A stretch of 64,000 nucleotides of DNA from Dyella_B sp966430775 (GTDB taxonomy: Bacteria; Pseudomonadota; Gammaproteobacteria; Xanthomonadales; Rhodanobacteraceae). Under the pieces are notes generated by a model. It did no database searches. It was not told where the DNA came from and worked only from the letters and a program-made list of their open reading frames with translations. The translations under genes and the position numbers were made by a program. Location: NCBI GenBank assembly GCA_966430775.1, contig CBJMMB010000001.1:41093-105092 (forward strand). The letters are read 5' to 3'. Positions 1-7,490 of this stretch are shown one piece after another (position 1 is the first letter of the stretch; every line of letters starts with the position of its first letter).

Positions 1-180
1 AGGCGCTTGCCAGACAATGCCCCGTAGATCTGAGGTTGCGGCGAATCGAATCGTTGAAACCCCCACTTGACTAGGCGTTACAACAGATAGAGATTTGTAC
101 ATAAAAATGAGAAAAAATCTTCAGACCCGGTTGTTTTCCGTCTTTACCATCCTCTTCAGGTAAATGGATCAACCACAAAC

Positions 181-187
181 AAAGGAG
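181..187 (+). promoter_or_regulatory. Shine-Dalgarno that sets the start of the SleB-like gene
   Basis: AAAGGAG lies six bases before an in-frame GTG at 194. The upstream ATG at 164 has no comparable purine-rich site, so the GTG is preferred as the start. Confidence 0.6.
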
Positions 188-193
188 TGGAAC

Positions 194-712
194 GTGGCTC
201 GGCATGCGCAATCGGCAAAACACAGCAAACCTGCACAACTGCCGAGCGGCAGCAAAAACGAAACGGACCTCGCAAAACTGATTGTCACAGAGTCCGGAGG
301 GCTCAGCAGAGTGACCCAAACGGCCGTTGGCTGGACCGTGCGCAATCGAATGATACGAAATGGCACTGCCCAAGTTGACCACGCATGGCATGGTTACCAA
401 CATGGAAAGGCTCCAACTGCCGCTGCCATTCTCATCGCCAAAGGGATCCTTGACGGCACAATCCCAGATCCGACTGATGGAGCCACGCATTTCTACACTC
501 CGAAAATCATGCCTAAGGAAGGTGAAGACACCACCGGCGTGGATGTTTCCGGCGGCCTGGAGTCCGTGCCTGGCGTAGTGGATGATGATGGCAAGGCTGT
601 AAAGAATTACCGACCCGGTTTTGCCTCCACGTTCACCGAAAAAACCGTTCCAGGTGTTCCGCCCGCCATATTCAAGTTCTACCAGCAGCCCGGGAACGGC
701 CATGTCCGCTAA
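194..712 (+). CDS. SleB-like cell wall hydrolase, probable T6SS effector
   Basis: The 172-residue product looks like the catalytic part of SleB-type cell wall hydrolases, which cut peptidoglycan. Seen: a segment LAKLIVTESGG near residues 27-36, whose Glu33 sits where this family keeps its catalytic acid, followed by a helical stretch with an NR pair, and a GATHFY block at about residues 96-101 that is typical of the family. There is no signal peptide, so self-export is unlikely; delivery by a secretion machine fits better. The GTG start is chosen for its strong ribosome site; an ATG 10 codons upstream is the alternative. The end overlaps the next gene, which encodes a secreted cysteine-containing protein and would be a natural immunity partner. 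The effector role is inferred from position beside a T6SS and PAAR block. Confidence 0.65.
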   Translation: MARHAQSAKHSKPAQLPSGSKNETDLAKLIVTESGGLSRVTQTAVGWTVRNRMIRNGTAQVDHAWHGYQHGKAPTAAAILIAKGILDGTIPDPTDGATHFYTPKIMPKEGEDTTGVDVSGGLESVPGVVDDDGKAVKNYRPGFASTFTEKTVPGVPPAIFKFYQQPGNGHVR

Positions 713-1277
713 ACGATTATTGGCAAGCTTGTGCACTCTGGCGCTTTCGTTCGGGACCGCTTGCGCATCGTCCACCCGCGATACATCCATCTATGCCAAT
801 GTGCTCAATGATCCGGCGACATACGTCGAGTTGGCCCGCACCAATGGACAGATGTCGGCCTCTGGCTGCACGCGCACCGATTGCCTGGCCATAGCCGATC
901 TCGTGCATGCGTTTGGCATTCTCTTTCATCGCGACGTGCCCAACACGATGACACGCACCCAGCCCGAGAAAGGTGATCCGATAGCAAGGGCAAACAGCCA
1001 ATTCGATCGCACAATACTCGCGCACCGTGATCGATTTTCCGACTACTGCGCAGCGCTGACAAAATTAGCGGCGCATTATTCCGAGCATTCGATGGGGTTT
1101 CACACCATCGAGATCGCCACGCGACTGGATATGGCCGACAAGTCCATTCGCTGCACCGATTCGGTTATGGCTGCGTTCCCGCATACTCAGGATTCCCGCG
1201 AGATGATCGAAGATGCGAGAGAGAGTTGCGAGGCCGACAAGTGGGGAGCGTGCGGAGCGATAAACGCCAAGTTCTGA
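702..1277 (+). CDS. Exported cysteine-containing protein, candidate immunity protein to the SleB-like hydrolase
   Basis: A 191-residue protein of no family I recognise. It begins with a typical signal sequence (MSAKRLLASLCTLALSFG then TACA), which may be cut by signal peptidase I after ACA; a lipoprotein site at the Cys is possible but the residues before it are not a classic lipobox. The mature part is mostly helical and has cysteine pairs (SGC...TDC, DYC, IRC, ESC...WGAC) suited to disulfides in the periplasm. The start was placed at the ATG whose signal sequence follows directly; this overlaps the upstream hydrolase gene by 11 bases, which implies co-translation. Toxin-then-exported-partner order is what T6SS wall-hydrolase pairs usually show, so immunity is the leading inference, without sequence proof. 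Confidence 0.6.
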   Translation: MSAKRLLASLCTLALSFGTACASSTRDTSIYANVLNDPATYVELARTNGQMSASGCTRTDCLAIADLVHAFGILFHRDVPNTMTRTQPEKGDPIARANSQFDRTILAHRDRFSDYCAALTKLAAHYSEHSMGFHTIEIATRLDMADKSIRCTDSVMAAFPHTQDSREMIEDARESCEADKWGACGAINAKF

Positions 1278-1326
1278 CGGTGGAACGATCGAACCGGCTC
1301 AAGGCGATCGCGCCCATCGTCACCGC

Positions 1327-1761
1327 TTAATCCAGCAGCGCAACTTCAACGCCTTCAGCATCAACTTTGACGACATCCGCACTCGATACGTCCTCGCCTA
1401 GCTCCTGACCGTTGGGGAACCTGGGACAATTGACGTTGTTCACAAACCGATCGAAATGACGCTGGCCACACTGGGGACAGCCAGGCATCGAAGCGAGAAA
1501 TCGACGGATTTTTTCTTCTGCATAGGCTCGATAACCCGAACTGCTCTGCGGTACGTCGTCAGGCTTGATTTCGCTCAAAATCGCATCCTTACACGGATCG
1601 ACCCACAGGATTGTGTTGCAGATGGCGCATTGAGCGCCAACAATCAAGCTGTCGGCCCATGTGAAATACATGAGACCTTGATCTTCGCGCCCCCTGATTA
1701 AAGCGGGTTCAACGCCAACCTTTGCGGCGGGTACTCGTGAAATAGACACCACACTCTCCAT
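1327..1761 (-). CDS. Hypothetical protein with two CxxC pairs (zinc-ribbon-like)
   Basis: A 144-residue cytoplasmic-looking protein with no recognised family. It has two cysteine pairs, CAIC around residue 45 and CPQCGQRHF around residue 95, separated by about 50 residues, a pattern that usually holds one zinc ion in a ribbon fold. No signal peptide or membrane segment. It is the last minus-strand gene of the effector block and meets the plus-strand exported protein tail to tail about 50 bases away. It may be an accessory or immunity factor; the function is unknown. Confidence 0.5.
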   Translation of the reverse strand: MESVVSISRVPAAKVGVEPALIRGREDQGLMYFTWADSLIVGAQCAICNTILWVDPCKDAILSEIKPDDVPQSSSGYRAYAEEKIRRFLASMPGCPQCGQRHFDRFVNNVNCPRFPNGQELGEDVSSADVVKVDAEGVEVALLD

Positions 1762-2105
1762 GGTTACTGCAAAGGAAAGTTAACAACGAGCGAGATCAGG
1801 CCCGGGTCGTATCGCCCGCCAAAAAGCACGACCGCATTACCCGGCCCTCGCTTGCTTGTGTCTGAAGTGCGAGCGGGCCGGATTTGGCCTAAGCCGAACG
1901 CATGCGCATCACGCGGCTCTTGTAGCCGTAGACGGTCCGGTAGATTCCCCGCTCTACTTCCGTTGTTCGGCTTCCATGCGCTGCTCGGCACGCTGCAGCG
2001 AATTCCAGAAGCTATGCAGCCCCCCGTCGGACATCCCTTTCCCCTTTTTTTCCAAAGTACCCCTCTTCGATAAGGGGCCGGATCATCGCTCTCAATGATA
2101 CGCGA
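1762..2105. other. Gene-poor gap in the effector block
   Basis: About 340 bases between two minus-strand genes. Short open frames exist on both strands, but none has a ribosome site, a signal sequence or a recognisable motif. It probably holds the promoter of the CxxC gene and the transcript end of the inhibitor gene; I see no clear -35/-10 pair or hairpin. Confidence 0.4.
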
Positions 2106-2930
2106 CTATGGATAATTGGACAGCTCCTCCAAGCGCTGCTTCATGGCCGTCAACAGGCACGACGCATCGCTGCCGCAAGCATTCCGTTTACGCAGCCAAG
2201 CCTGCTGAGACGACACCAACGAAGACAAGTTGTCGCCGTTACGCTTGATATCGTCATGAGCAATCTTGTAAGACTCGCTTACGCTGCGATCGAACGACGC
2301 CAATTGGATGGAGCCGCAAATGGCCTTCTCCGTGGTTGAGCTTGCCTTTGCGCAATCGAACGAGGTTTGTGGCTTTGCGTCCAGGGGCAACCGATTGAGG
2401 ACAAGGATGGTTTCATCGCGCCAACGCATCACAAGCTGTCCGGCGTGAGTGAAAAACATCCACGCACCCTCCAGCCCTTTGCCGGTGCCCAAATCACCCT
2501 CCCATAGCCCGTCCTTGCAATGGATGCTGATGACGTTCACCGGTTCATTCGGATCAATCTTCAATACATATGCAGCGGGCGATGGGTGTGTTTCGGGATC
2601 GCTATCGTCGCCCGCCGTATGCGCAAGACTGCCATCCATAAGGCGTGTGGGGGACATGTTCGCGACGGTCGCCTGAGGACGCTCGCAACGGCTGCCATCG
2701 GCGGTGTCGTTACTGATCTGGGTGTCATCGAAGGTGAAGATGCGCCCGCGCAGCCGGGGGTCGTTCCATCCATAGTTGGTCTTCGCCGAGGCATAGGTAT
2801 TGATGTGCACCTCCGCTACCTGCCAGCGTCCGGACAGCGTGTCGGGAAGTGAAGCTGCCTGGCAAGCGGCACAGGCCGCCAACAACACCAGTATTGAAAG
2901 TAAGACGCGAGGCAGGTGTCGCATGTTCAT
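2106..2930 (-). CDS. Exported protein with C-terminal LprI-like (DUF1311) domain, candidate immunity protein to the muramidase
   Basis: 274 residues. An N-terminal signal sequence with an alanine-rich end (LLAACAACQAAS) shows export; a lipoprotein cut at one of the cysteines is possible. The middle is a beta-rich region of unknown type. The last 85 residues match the LprI/DUF1311 pattern: DCAKASSTTEKAICGS, then LASFDRSVSESYKIA, then QQAWLRKRNACGSDASCL, with four cysteines at the spacing of this domain. LprI of mycobacteria was described as a lysozyme inhibitor. The gene follows, on the same strand, a muramidase gene 30 bases upstream, so an inhibitor that protects the producer from its own muramidase is a direct reading of the pair. 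The domain is seen; the immunity role is inferred. Confidence 0.7.
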   Translation of the reverse strand: MNMRHLPRVLLSILVLLAACAACQAASLPDTLSGRWQVAEVHINTYASAKTNYGWNDPRLRGRIFTFDDTQISNDTADGSRCERPQATVANMSPTRLMDGSLAHTAGDDSDPETHPSPAAYVLKIDPNEPVNVISIHCKDGLWEGDLGTGKGLEGAWMFFTHAGQLVMRWRDETILVLNRLPLDAKPQTSFDCAKASSTTEKAICGSIQLASFDRSVSESYKIAHDDIKRNGDNLSSLVSSQQAWLRKRNACGSDASCLLTAMKQRLEELSNYP

Positions 2931-2960
2931 GCTGTGATTGATTCCTTGCCGCCGTTGCCG

Positions 2961-3779
2961 TCAGGCGATGGGATGACCGTGAAATTCGTACTTGCCTTCC
3001 ATAAACAGCTTCACCTCATCGGCGCGGCGTAGCGTCAATCCCTTCATGACCGCGCCTTTGGAACGATTACAGGATCGAATGACCTGCATGGCTTCAGCAA
3101 CCTTACCCGCATTGATGAAGCGAGTCGCGTGCTGCCAGCCACCGCCCGGATTGTAGGCATAGCTCACGAGAGCGTCGAACTCATGTTGTGCGAGCGGCAC
3201 CTTTAAGGCGCGTCTCACCATGCCTTCATAGTGGACGGCAATATGCTTGAGCAGCCCCATCTGCTGCTGGTCGTTAAGATCAACGTCTTTCCTATGATCT
3301 TTCGCAAATTTTTTCATGGCATTACTGTCCAGGTGGTTCGCGCCTGCGGCCATGCCTGCCGCCTTGGCCACGATTTCTATGGCTGCATCAGGCAGACCGA
3401 TGGCTTTCATGTCGGCCGTGATCTGCGCGGCAGATCTTGCCTTCATGTCATAGCCTGGACCCAGCGTGATGCCGCTCGCTCCACCCGGCCAGTGAAGGTG
3501 ATTGGTCACGCCCACCAGGGATTCCTGTCTATAGATGAATTTCACGCCCATCGGCGACAGTGAGCCAAGCTTTGGATCAATTTTCGGTTCGCGATGCGGC
3601 ACAAATGGAAGCGGCAATGCATAACAAGTCAGATCGGAGGGGCCATAGCCCTGCGCCCAAGGTATGGCCGGCATATGGAATGGGGCGTCGACCGTGAAAA
3701 GTGACGGCTTGGCCTGCCAAGGATTTAGGGTTGGCGTCGCATCGGCCCACATCGGAAAAGGTTTGCTGTAATTAGCCAT
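2961..3779 (-). CDS. Pesticin/T4-lysozyme-like muramidase, probable T6SS effector
   Basis: 272 residues. The first 75 are proline-rich and lack a signal peptide. The rest has the look of phage-type lysozymes: Glu86 in YRQES, a GGASGITLGPGYD loop with Thr105 and Asp111 (the Glu/Thr/Asp arrangement of pesticin-type muramidases), FDALVSYAYNPGG near residue 201, and a closing MKGLTLRRADEVKLFMEG typical of the T4-lysozyme C-lobe. The enzyme should cut the beta-1,4 bond between N-acetylmuramic acid and N-acetylglucosamine. A good ribosome site (GGAGG, five bases before ATG) supports the start. The next gene encodes an exported LprI-like protein, and no holin or other phage gene is present, so secretion by T6SS is preferred over a prophage origin. 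Confidence 0.78.
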   Translation of the reverse strand: MANYSKPFPMWADATPTLNPWQAKPSLFTVDAPFHMPAIPWAQGYGPSDLTCYALPLPFVPHREPKIDPKLGSLSPMGVKFIYRQESLVGVTNHLHWPGGASGITLGPGYDMKARSAAQITADMKAIGLPDAAIEIVAKAAGMAAGANHLDSNAMKKFAKDHRKDVDLNDQQQMGLLKHIAVHYEGMVRRALKVPLAQHEFDALVSYAYNPGGGWQHATRFINAGKVAEAMQVIRSCNRSKGAVMKGLTLRRADEVKLFMEGKYEFHGHPIA

Positions 3780-3846
3780 GACATCCTCCGCTCTTCATGG
3801 AACTGCCTGGACCCTTCTTGGAAGGCTTCATAGCTGGCCCAGGCAT

Positions 3847-5205
3847 TCAATGTTTGCGTTGCGCCAATACCACCCAACCCATCACTGGCTGACCATTCTC
3901 CTTGCGCAGCGTATCAGCAGCGATGGTTACCCGCGAAAAGGCCGCACACGATAACGTGCGCTCCAAGTAACCACGTGTGTGCTGATAACGACCGCTGGGC
4001 GAGAGATTGACGCACGCATTTTCGCCCTCTGCCGCTTCAACCGTGAAAGCCAACCAGCCATTTGGACGCAGTGCGCTACCCGCGGCATCCAACACATCCT
4101 GCAGCTCGCCGAAATACACCAGGGTGTCGGCGGAAAACACGATGTCATAAGCGTCCGGATGCGTTTGCAGATAACCGGTAAGTTCGGCCACCTCGAGTTC
4201 GTCGTAGCCGCCGCGCACGCGTGCTTTCTCGATCATGCCACCGGAAAGATCCACGCCAACCAGACGCTTCGCATAAGGACGCAGCAGTGGTGCGCAAAGA
4301 CCCGTACCGCAGCCGGCATCCAGAATATCCAGCGAGCCGTCCGCCTCAGAAAGCTTCTTGCTCAAGGCCTCTGCCAGAACCTGCGGCGCGCGGTAATTGA
4401 GATTCTTCAGTAGCTGCTCATCGAAACTATCGGCAAATCCATCGAACACCTTGCGCACGTAATCATCATCCGCGCGCGCTGGCGCTTGCGCACCACCACA
4501 GGCAGCCAGCATGTGGCGAGGCACCGGATGCTCCGGCTCGCGCGCCAACCAGTCGCGATACACTTTCGCCGCCTCCTCGTGACGACTCAACGCGTACAGC
4601 GAAACACCCAGCCCCTCAAGCGCACGTGTGTGGCGCGAATCCAACGCGTAGGCCTTGCGAAAACACTCCACGGATTGTTCGACGTGCTCCACGTTCTGCG
4701 CGTGATTGCGCAGAAAGCTCCCCATCAGATAGTGCCCTAGCGCAAACGTTGGAGCTTCCTGCAGCAACTTGGCATAGGCATCGAACGCCTCTTCCAGGCG
4801 CTCTTGCGCTTCCAGCACCACAGCGAGATTGTTCTGCGCGTTGTAATGCTTGGGGCCGCATGCCAGCGCCTTCCGGTAACAACGTTCTGCCTCGACAAAG
4901 CGTCCGCATTCTTTATGGATGTTGCCGAGATTGTTGTGCGCATCCGGATGCTTCGGCGTGATTTTCAACGCCGCCTCGATCAAACGCACGCCTTCGTCGC
5001 TGCGCCCGCGCTGATGGCAAAGCACACCAAGAAAATGCATCGCGTCTGGCTGAGCTGCGCGCTGTTCCAGCACTTCTCGGTATAGCCGCTCGGCGGTATC
5101 GAGATCGCCGGCCTGGTGCGATTGCATGGCTTGTTTCAGGACAGCGCGATAGTCCGCAGACCCTGCGGGCGAATGAGGAGGCACGCGGGCCGAATCTCGA
5201 TTCAC
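3847..5205 (-). CDS. TPR protein fused to a SAM-dependent methyltransferase
   Basis: 452 residues in two parts. Residues 20-235 form about six tetratricopeptide repeats (for example PDAHNNLGNIHKECGRFVEAERCYRKAL split over 87-114). Residues 245-450 are a class I methyltransferase: motif I ILDAGCGTG at 294-302, an acidic residue after the second strand (VGVDLS, Asp319), and a DIVFSADTL segment. No signal peptide, so the substrate is cytoplasmic; what is methylated cannot be told. The start is a GTG three bases after the stop of the lipase gene, so the two are probably co-translated. A methyltransferase inside an effector block is unusual; it could modify an effector or simply be a passenger gene. 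Confidence 0.75.
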   Translation of the reverse strand: MNRDSARVPPHSPAGSADYRAVLKQAMQSHQAGDLDTAERLYREVLEQRAAQPDAMHFLGVLCHQRGRSDEGVRLIEAALKITPKHPDAHNNLGNIHKECGRFVEAERCYRKALACGPKHYNAQNNLAVVLEAQERLEEAFDAYAKLLQEAPTFALGHYLMGSFLRNHAQNVEHVEQSVECFRKAYALDSRHTRALEGLGVSLYALSRHEEAAKVYRDWLAREPEHPVPRHMLAACGGAQAPARADDDYVRKVFDGFADSFDEQLLKNLNYRAPQVLAEALSKKLSEADGSLDILDAGCGTGLCAPLLRPYAKRLVGVDLSGGMIEKARVRGGYDELEVAELTGYLQTHPDAYDIVFSADTLVYFGELQDVLDAAGSALRPNGWLAFTVEAAEGENACVNLSPSGRYQHTRGYLERTLSCAAFSRVTIAADTLRKENGQPVMGWVVLAQRKH

Positions 5206-5208
5206 GTT

Positions 5209-6363
5209 TTAATCCAACATGCCCACAGCACGACGTGCAATGGTCGAAACAAAGCGGAACAAAAGACCAAGCACGTATTCGATAAACGCCACGGTGATGT
5301 TGGCAGCAGCCGTTAGGGTGCGCCCCATGAAGCGCATCGCCGCAGACAGCAGGTTGCGAATCGTCTCCGCCAATTCGATGGATTGCAGCACGCCGCTGTA
5401 TAGCAGGCGGGCCAACGCATCGAGTACGGTTGTGCCTTCAAACAGGAGCACACCGGGAATTTTCGACACCTGCCTGATAATCCAGTCCAGCGCGGAGAGG
5501 ATCAGCCTCAACGCCGTGGCAGACAGCATGATAAAGGGTCCGTTCTCCTTCGCCGCATTCGAAAGCCATTCGTTGGCCGTCTCGAAACTGCTGTGCTTAG
5601 GCAAGATAACAGGCAGCGCGGCCCATGCGGAATCACCGACCGACTTGCGGTATTCCGGCATCAGGTGCGCTCCCACATTGATGTGCTTGCCTGGGCCTTT
5701 CAGTCGATAGGCATTGCTGCCCGCCGGCACGTGACAGTAAGGAAAAACAGGCACCATAGGCACGGGGTCGGTGTCGTGGTAGGCGCGAAAAATATTCTCT
5801 TGCCCCAATTTGGAGGTGAGATATTCCGTGTGCGCCTCCAGGCCGCATTTGGGCGCGCCAAAGGTATACAACTTCACACTACAGCCCATATTGCTAAGGC
5901 TGTCTGCGATCAAGGTCGCCATCGCCCCGCCAAGACTGTGACCTACTACATGCAATGCGGAAGGGTTGCGATTACGCAGATTTTGGGTGATTTGCGGCAG
6001 TATCGACTGTGCTCCGCGCCAGAAACCCGTATGCACGATGTAACCGCTTGGCCCGATGATGCCGCCCATGCGCACATTGGTAAGCCAATCATAAGCACTG
6101 GTTTTAAAGGTACCGCGCACGGATATCAGGCATTCGCCCTGGCGCGCGCCCTTTCCCCACGCTACATAACCCAACCCGGTGGTCTGGCTCACGACGGGGC
6201 CTAGGCCAGTCGCACCGGTGAGGCATGTGCCATGAACCAGGTCAAAAACCTCACGCGCCACCGGAGCCGTGTTGGCGGCATCGATCATGTCCCGCGACAA
6301 ACGTAACGCGTAGACGCTCTCGGCGATCTCGCCTGCCTGAGCTGGTGAAAGTTCCCTGGCCAT
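5209..6363 (-). CDS. Class 3 (fungal-type) lipase with helical C-terminal tail, probable T6SS phospholipase effector
   Basis: 384 residues. The first 250 are an alpha/beta-hydrolase of the lipase class 3 type: the nucleophile elbow GHSLGGA places Ser143, a later DTDPVPMVP places Asp199 (or Asp197), and GAHLMPEY places His233. ISVRGT near residue 80 is the oxyanion-strand motif of this family. The last 110 residues have no match I recognise: they are a run of hydrophobic and amphipathic helices that could insert into or dock on a membrane. No signal peptide. The gene lies behind a PAAR gene and an exported protein, as T6SS lipase loci often do. Predicted to hydrolyse membrane phospholipids of target cells; the lipase fold is clear, the delivery route inferred. 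Confidence 0.75.
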   Translation of the reverse strand: MARELSPAQAGEIAESVYALRLSRDMIDAANTAPVAREVFDLVHGTCLTGATGLGPVVSQTTGLGYVAWGKGARQGECLISVRGTFKTSAYDWLTNVRMGGIIGPSGYIVHTGFWRGAQSILPQITQNLRNRNPSALHVVGHSLGGAMATLIADSLSNMGCSVKLYTFGAPKCGLEAHTEYLTSKLGQENIFRAYHDTDPVPMVPVFPYCHVPAGSNAYRLKGPGKHINVGAHLMPEYRKSVGDSAWAALPVILPKHSSFETANEWLSNAAKENGPFIMLSATALRLILSALDWIIRQVSKIPGVLLFEGTTVLDALARLLYSGVLQSIELAETIRNLLSAAMRFMGRTLTAAANITVAFIEYVLGLLFRFVSTIARRAVGMLD

Positions 6364-6401
6364 TGTCTATTCCCCTAATCGAAAAGTAGGCGTTCCGTGC
6401 T

Positions 6402-6896
6402 TCAAATTGCCTTGCAGATTCCGTAATGGGTGCCTTCGAAATCCGGCTCGCGCGTCAATTCGCACACCAGGTTGATCGGCTTTCCATCCATTTCCGAATG
6501 CAGGTCGTAACGGTCCTTGGTGTGACGCCAAGCCGTGTACTCCGCGCCTTGATAATGGATGATGATTTTCTGCAGCATCACTGGCTGATGCGGAACGATG
6601 CGAAGCAAGCCGGCTTTGCGCTCGACCACTGGAAAAGAAAATGCGCCCTGCGCGTCGGTGATCGCGCGTTGCGGCGGGATCTCGTCCTTGTTGTCCGACC
6701 AGACAACCGTCTGGATAAGTTCAGCCCCTTCCACGGGCTTTCCATCCTTGAGCACCTTGCCGTGAACTTCGGAAAACAGAACCAGACGATCGAACGCACC
6801 CATCGCACATCCCTCTGACAAACCAGACAACGAAAACACCAAAACGATAAGCAGAACTTTCCAGACCGAACGCGATATCACTCGCTGTTTTTGCAT
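6402..6896 (-). CDS. Exported beta-sandwich protein (DUF6795-like), candidate lipase immunity protein
   Basis: 164 residues. A hydrophobic N-terminus (WKVLLIVLVFSLSGLSEGC) is a signal sequence that ends near a Cys, so a lipoprotein is possible though the residues before the Cys are not ideal. The rest resembles a carboxypeptidase-regulatory type beta-sandwich: SEVHGKVLKDGKPVEGAEL followed by ITDAQGAFSFP, a pattern I associate with DUF6795. It sits 38 bases before the lipase gene on the same strand. Immunity proteins to T6SS lipases are often periplasmic lipoproteins, so this is the best candidate; the family itself has no defined activity. Confidence 0.6.
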   Translation of the reverse strand: MQKQRVISRSVWKVLLIVLVFSLSGLSEGCAMGAFDRLVLFSEVHGKVLKDGKPVEGAELIQTVVWSDNKDEIPPQRAITDAQGAFSFPVVERKAGLLRIVPHQPVMLQKIIIHYQGAEYTAWRHTKDRYDLHSEMDGKPINLVCELTREPDFEGTHYGICKAI

Positions 6897-6909
6897 CGCA
6901 GCTTGTCCT

Positions 6910-7188
6910 TCAACGAGTCACCAGCAAGTAAATCGAATAGACCAGCGCAGCGAACAGGGCAGCAGGCATGGTCATGAATGTGAACCAGCCACCCACGAAC
7001 ATCGTATAAAGCAGCTTTCCCACGTCCCTCCCCGCGATCACGCATGGGTTCACACTCCCTTCGTTGAGCTCGCACTTTGCCCAATTTGCGATGACACCCG
7101 CCAGCATGGCGATCAACATAGGCATCACACCGATAAAGGCGATCACCAGGTAAACCAGCCATGGTCTTACATGCATACCGTTTCCCAT
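6910..7188 (-). CDS. Small inner-membrane protein of unknown function
   Basis: About 92 residues with two hydrophobic segments (PWLVYLVIAFIGVMPMLIAM and a second near LFAALVYSIYLLV) and a short loop with two cysteines (KCELNEGSVNPC) likely on the periplasmic side. No family recognised. The start is uncertain: a GTG at 7197, the ATG used here and an ATG at 7176 are all in frame. It lies between the PAAR gene and the exported candidate lipase immunity gene with gaps of 12-13 bases, so it is in the same transcript; a membrane immunity or adaptor role is possible. Confidence 0.5.
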   Translation of the reverse strand: MGNGMHVRPWLVYLVIAFIGVMPMLIAMLAGVIANWAKCELNEGSVNPCVIAGRDVGKLLYTMFVGGWFTFMTMPAALFAALVYSIYLLVTR

Positions 7189-7200
7189 CCGTCGCACTTC

Positions 7201-7488
7201 TCAGCCAATCAATACCTTGAAGCACCCCAGCACGATCACCCCGCCATGCGCGGTACTATCCCCCATGCGCGCGACAGGTCGACCGCCAGCCAACACTTTT
7301 GGCGACCCCATCGCAATCGCATCGGGCGGACCTACACACACCGCCATATCCCCCACGCAGGCAACAGGCAGGCCGCCGACCAATACGGTTGGAGCGCCCG
7401 GCGAGGCAATCGGACCGCCGACGTGAGGGACTGGCCCGGTGGTCATCGGGCAAGTGTGCATGTCGGTAAGGCGGGCGGCAGGTTGCAT
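7201..7488 (-). CDS. PAAR-domain protein, T6SS spike tip
   Basis: 95 residues that are one PAAR domain from end to end: PAARLTDMHTCPM at the start and then repeated GxP-x-V-x-x-xG-P-A-C/R steps (PTVLVGGLPVACVGD, SPKVLAGGRPVARMGD) that fold as the sharp beta-cone capping VgrG. Conserved His and Cys residues would bind the tip metal. There is no extra domain, so effectors would be carried non-covalently. The start is the ATG before QPAARLTD, with GGAG nine bases upstream; a longer frame reading into the upstream gene is rejected. It is two bases after the Tai1-type gene and begins the lipase cassette, so it may serve the lipase, the amidase or both. Confidence 0.85.
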   Translation of the reverse strand: MQPAARLTDMHTCPMTTGPVPHVGGPIASPGAPTVLVGGLPVACVGDMAVCVGPPDAIAMGSPKVLAGGRPVARMGDSTAHGGVIVLGCFKVLIG

Positions 7489-7490
7489 GG

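Noticed and set aside
1..163. Possible 3' end of a gene entering from the left
   Set aside because: Two plus frames stay open to about positions 70-74, but the stretch is too short to show a motif, and neither frame is clearly better.
71..790. 239-residue open frame on the minus strand across the SleB-like gene
   Set aside because: It is antisense to a gene with recognisable motifs and a good ribosome site; the translation has no motif and unnatural composition.
1764..1991. 75-residue open frame in the effector-block gap
   Set aside because: No ribosome site, no motif and overlap with equally long frames on the other strand.
2961..3779. Prophage lysis gene interpretation of the muramidase
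   Set aside because: No holin, spanin, tail, capsid or integrase gene nearby; the neighbours are T6SS genes and an exported inhibitor-like protein.
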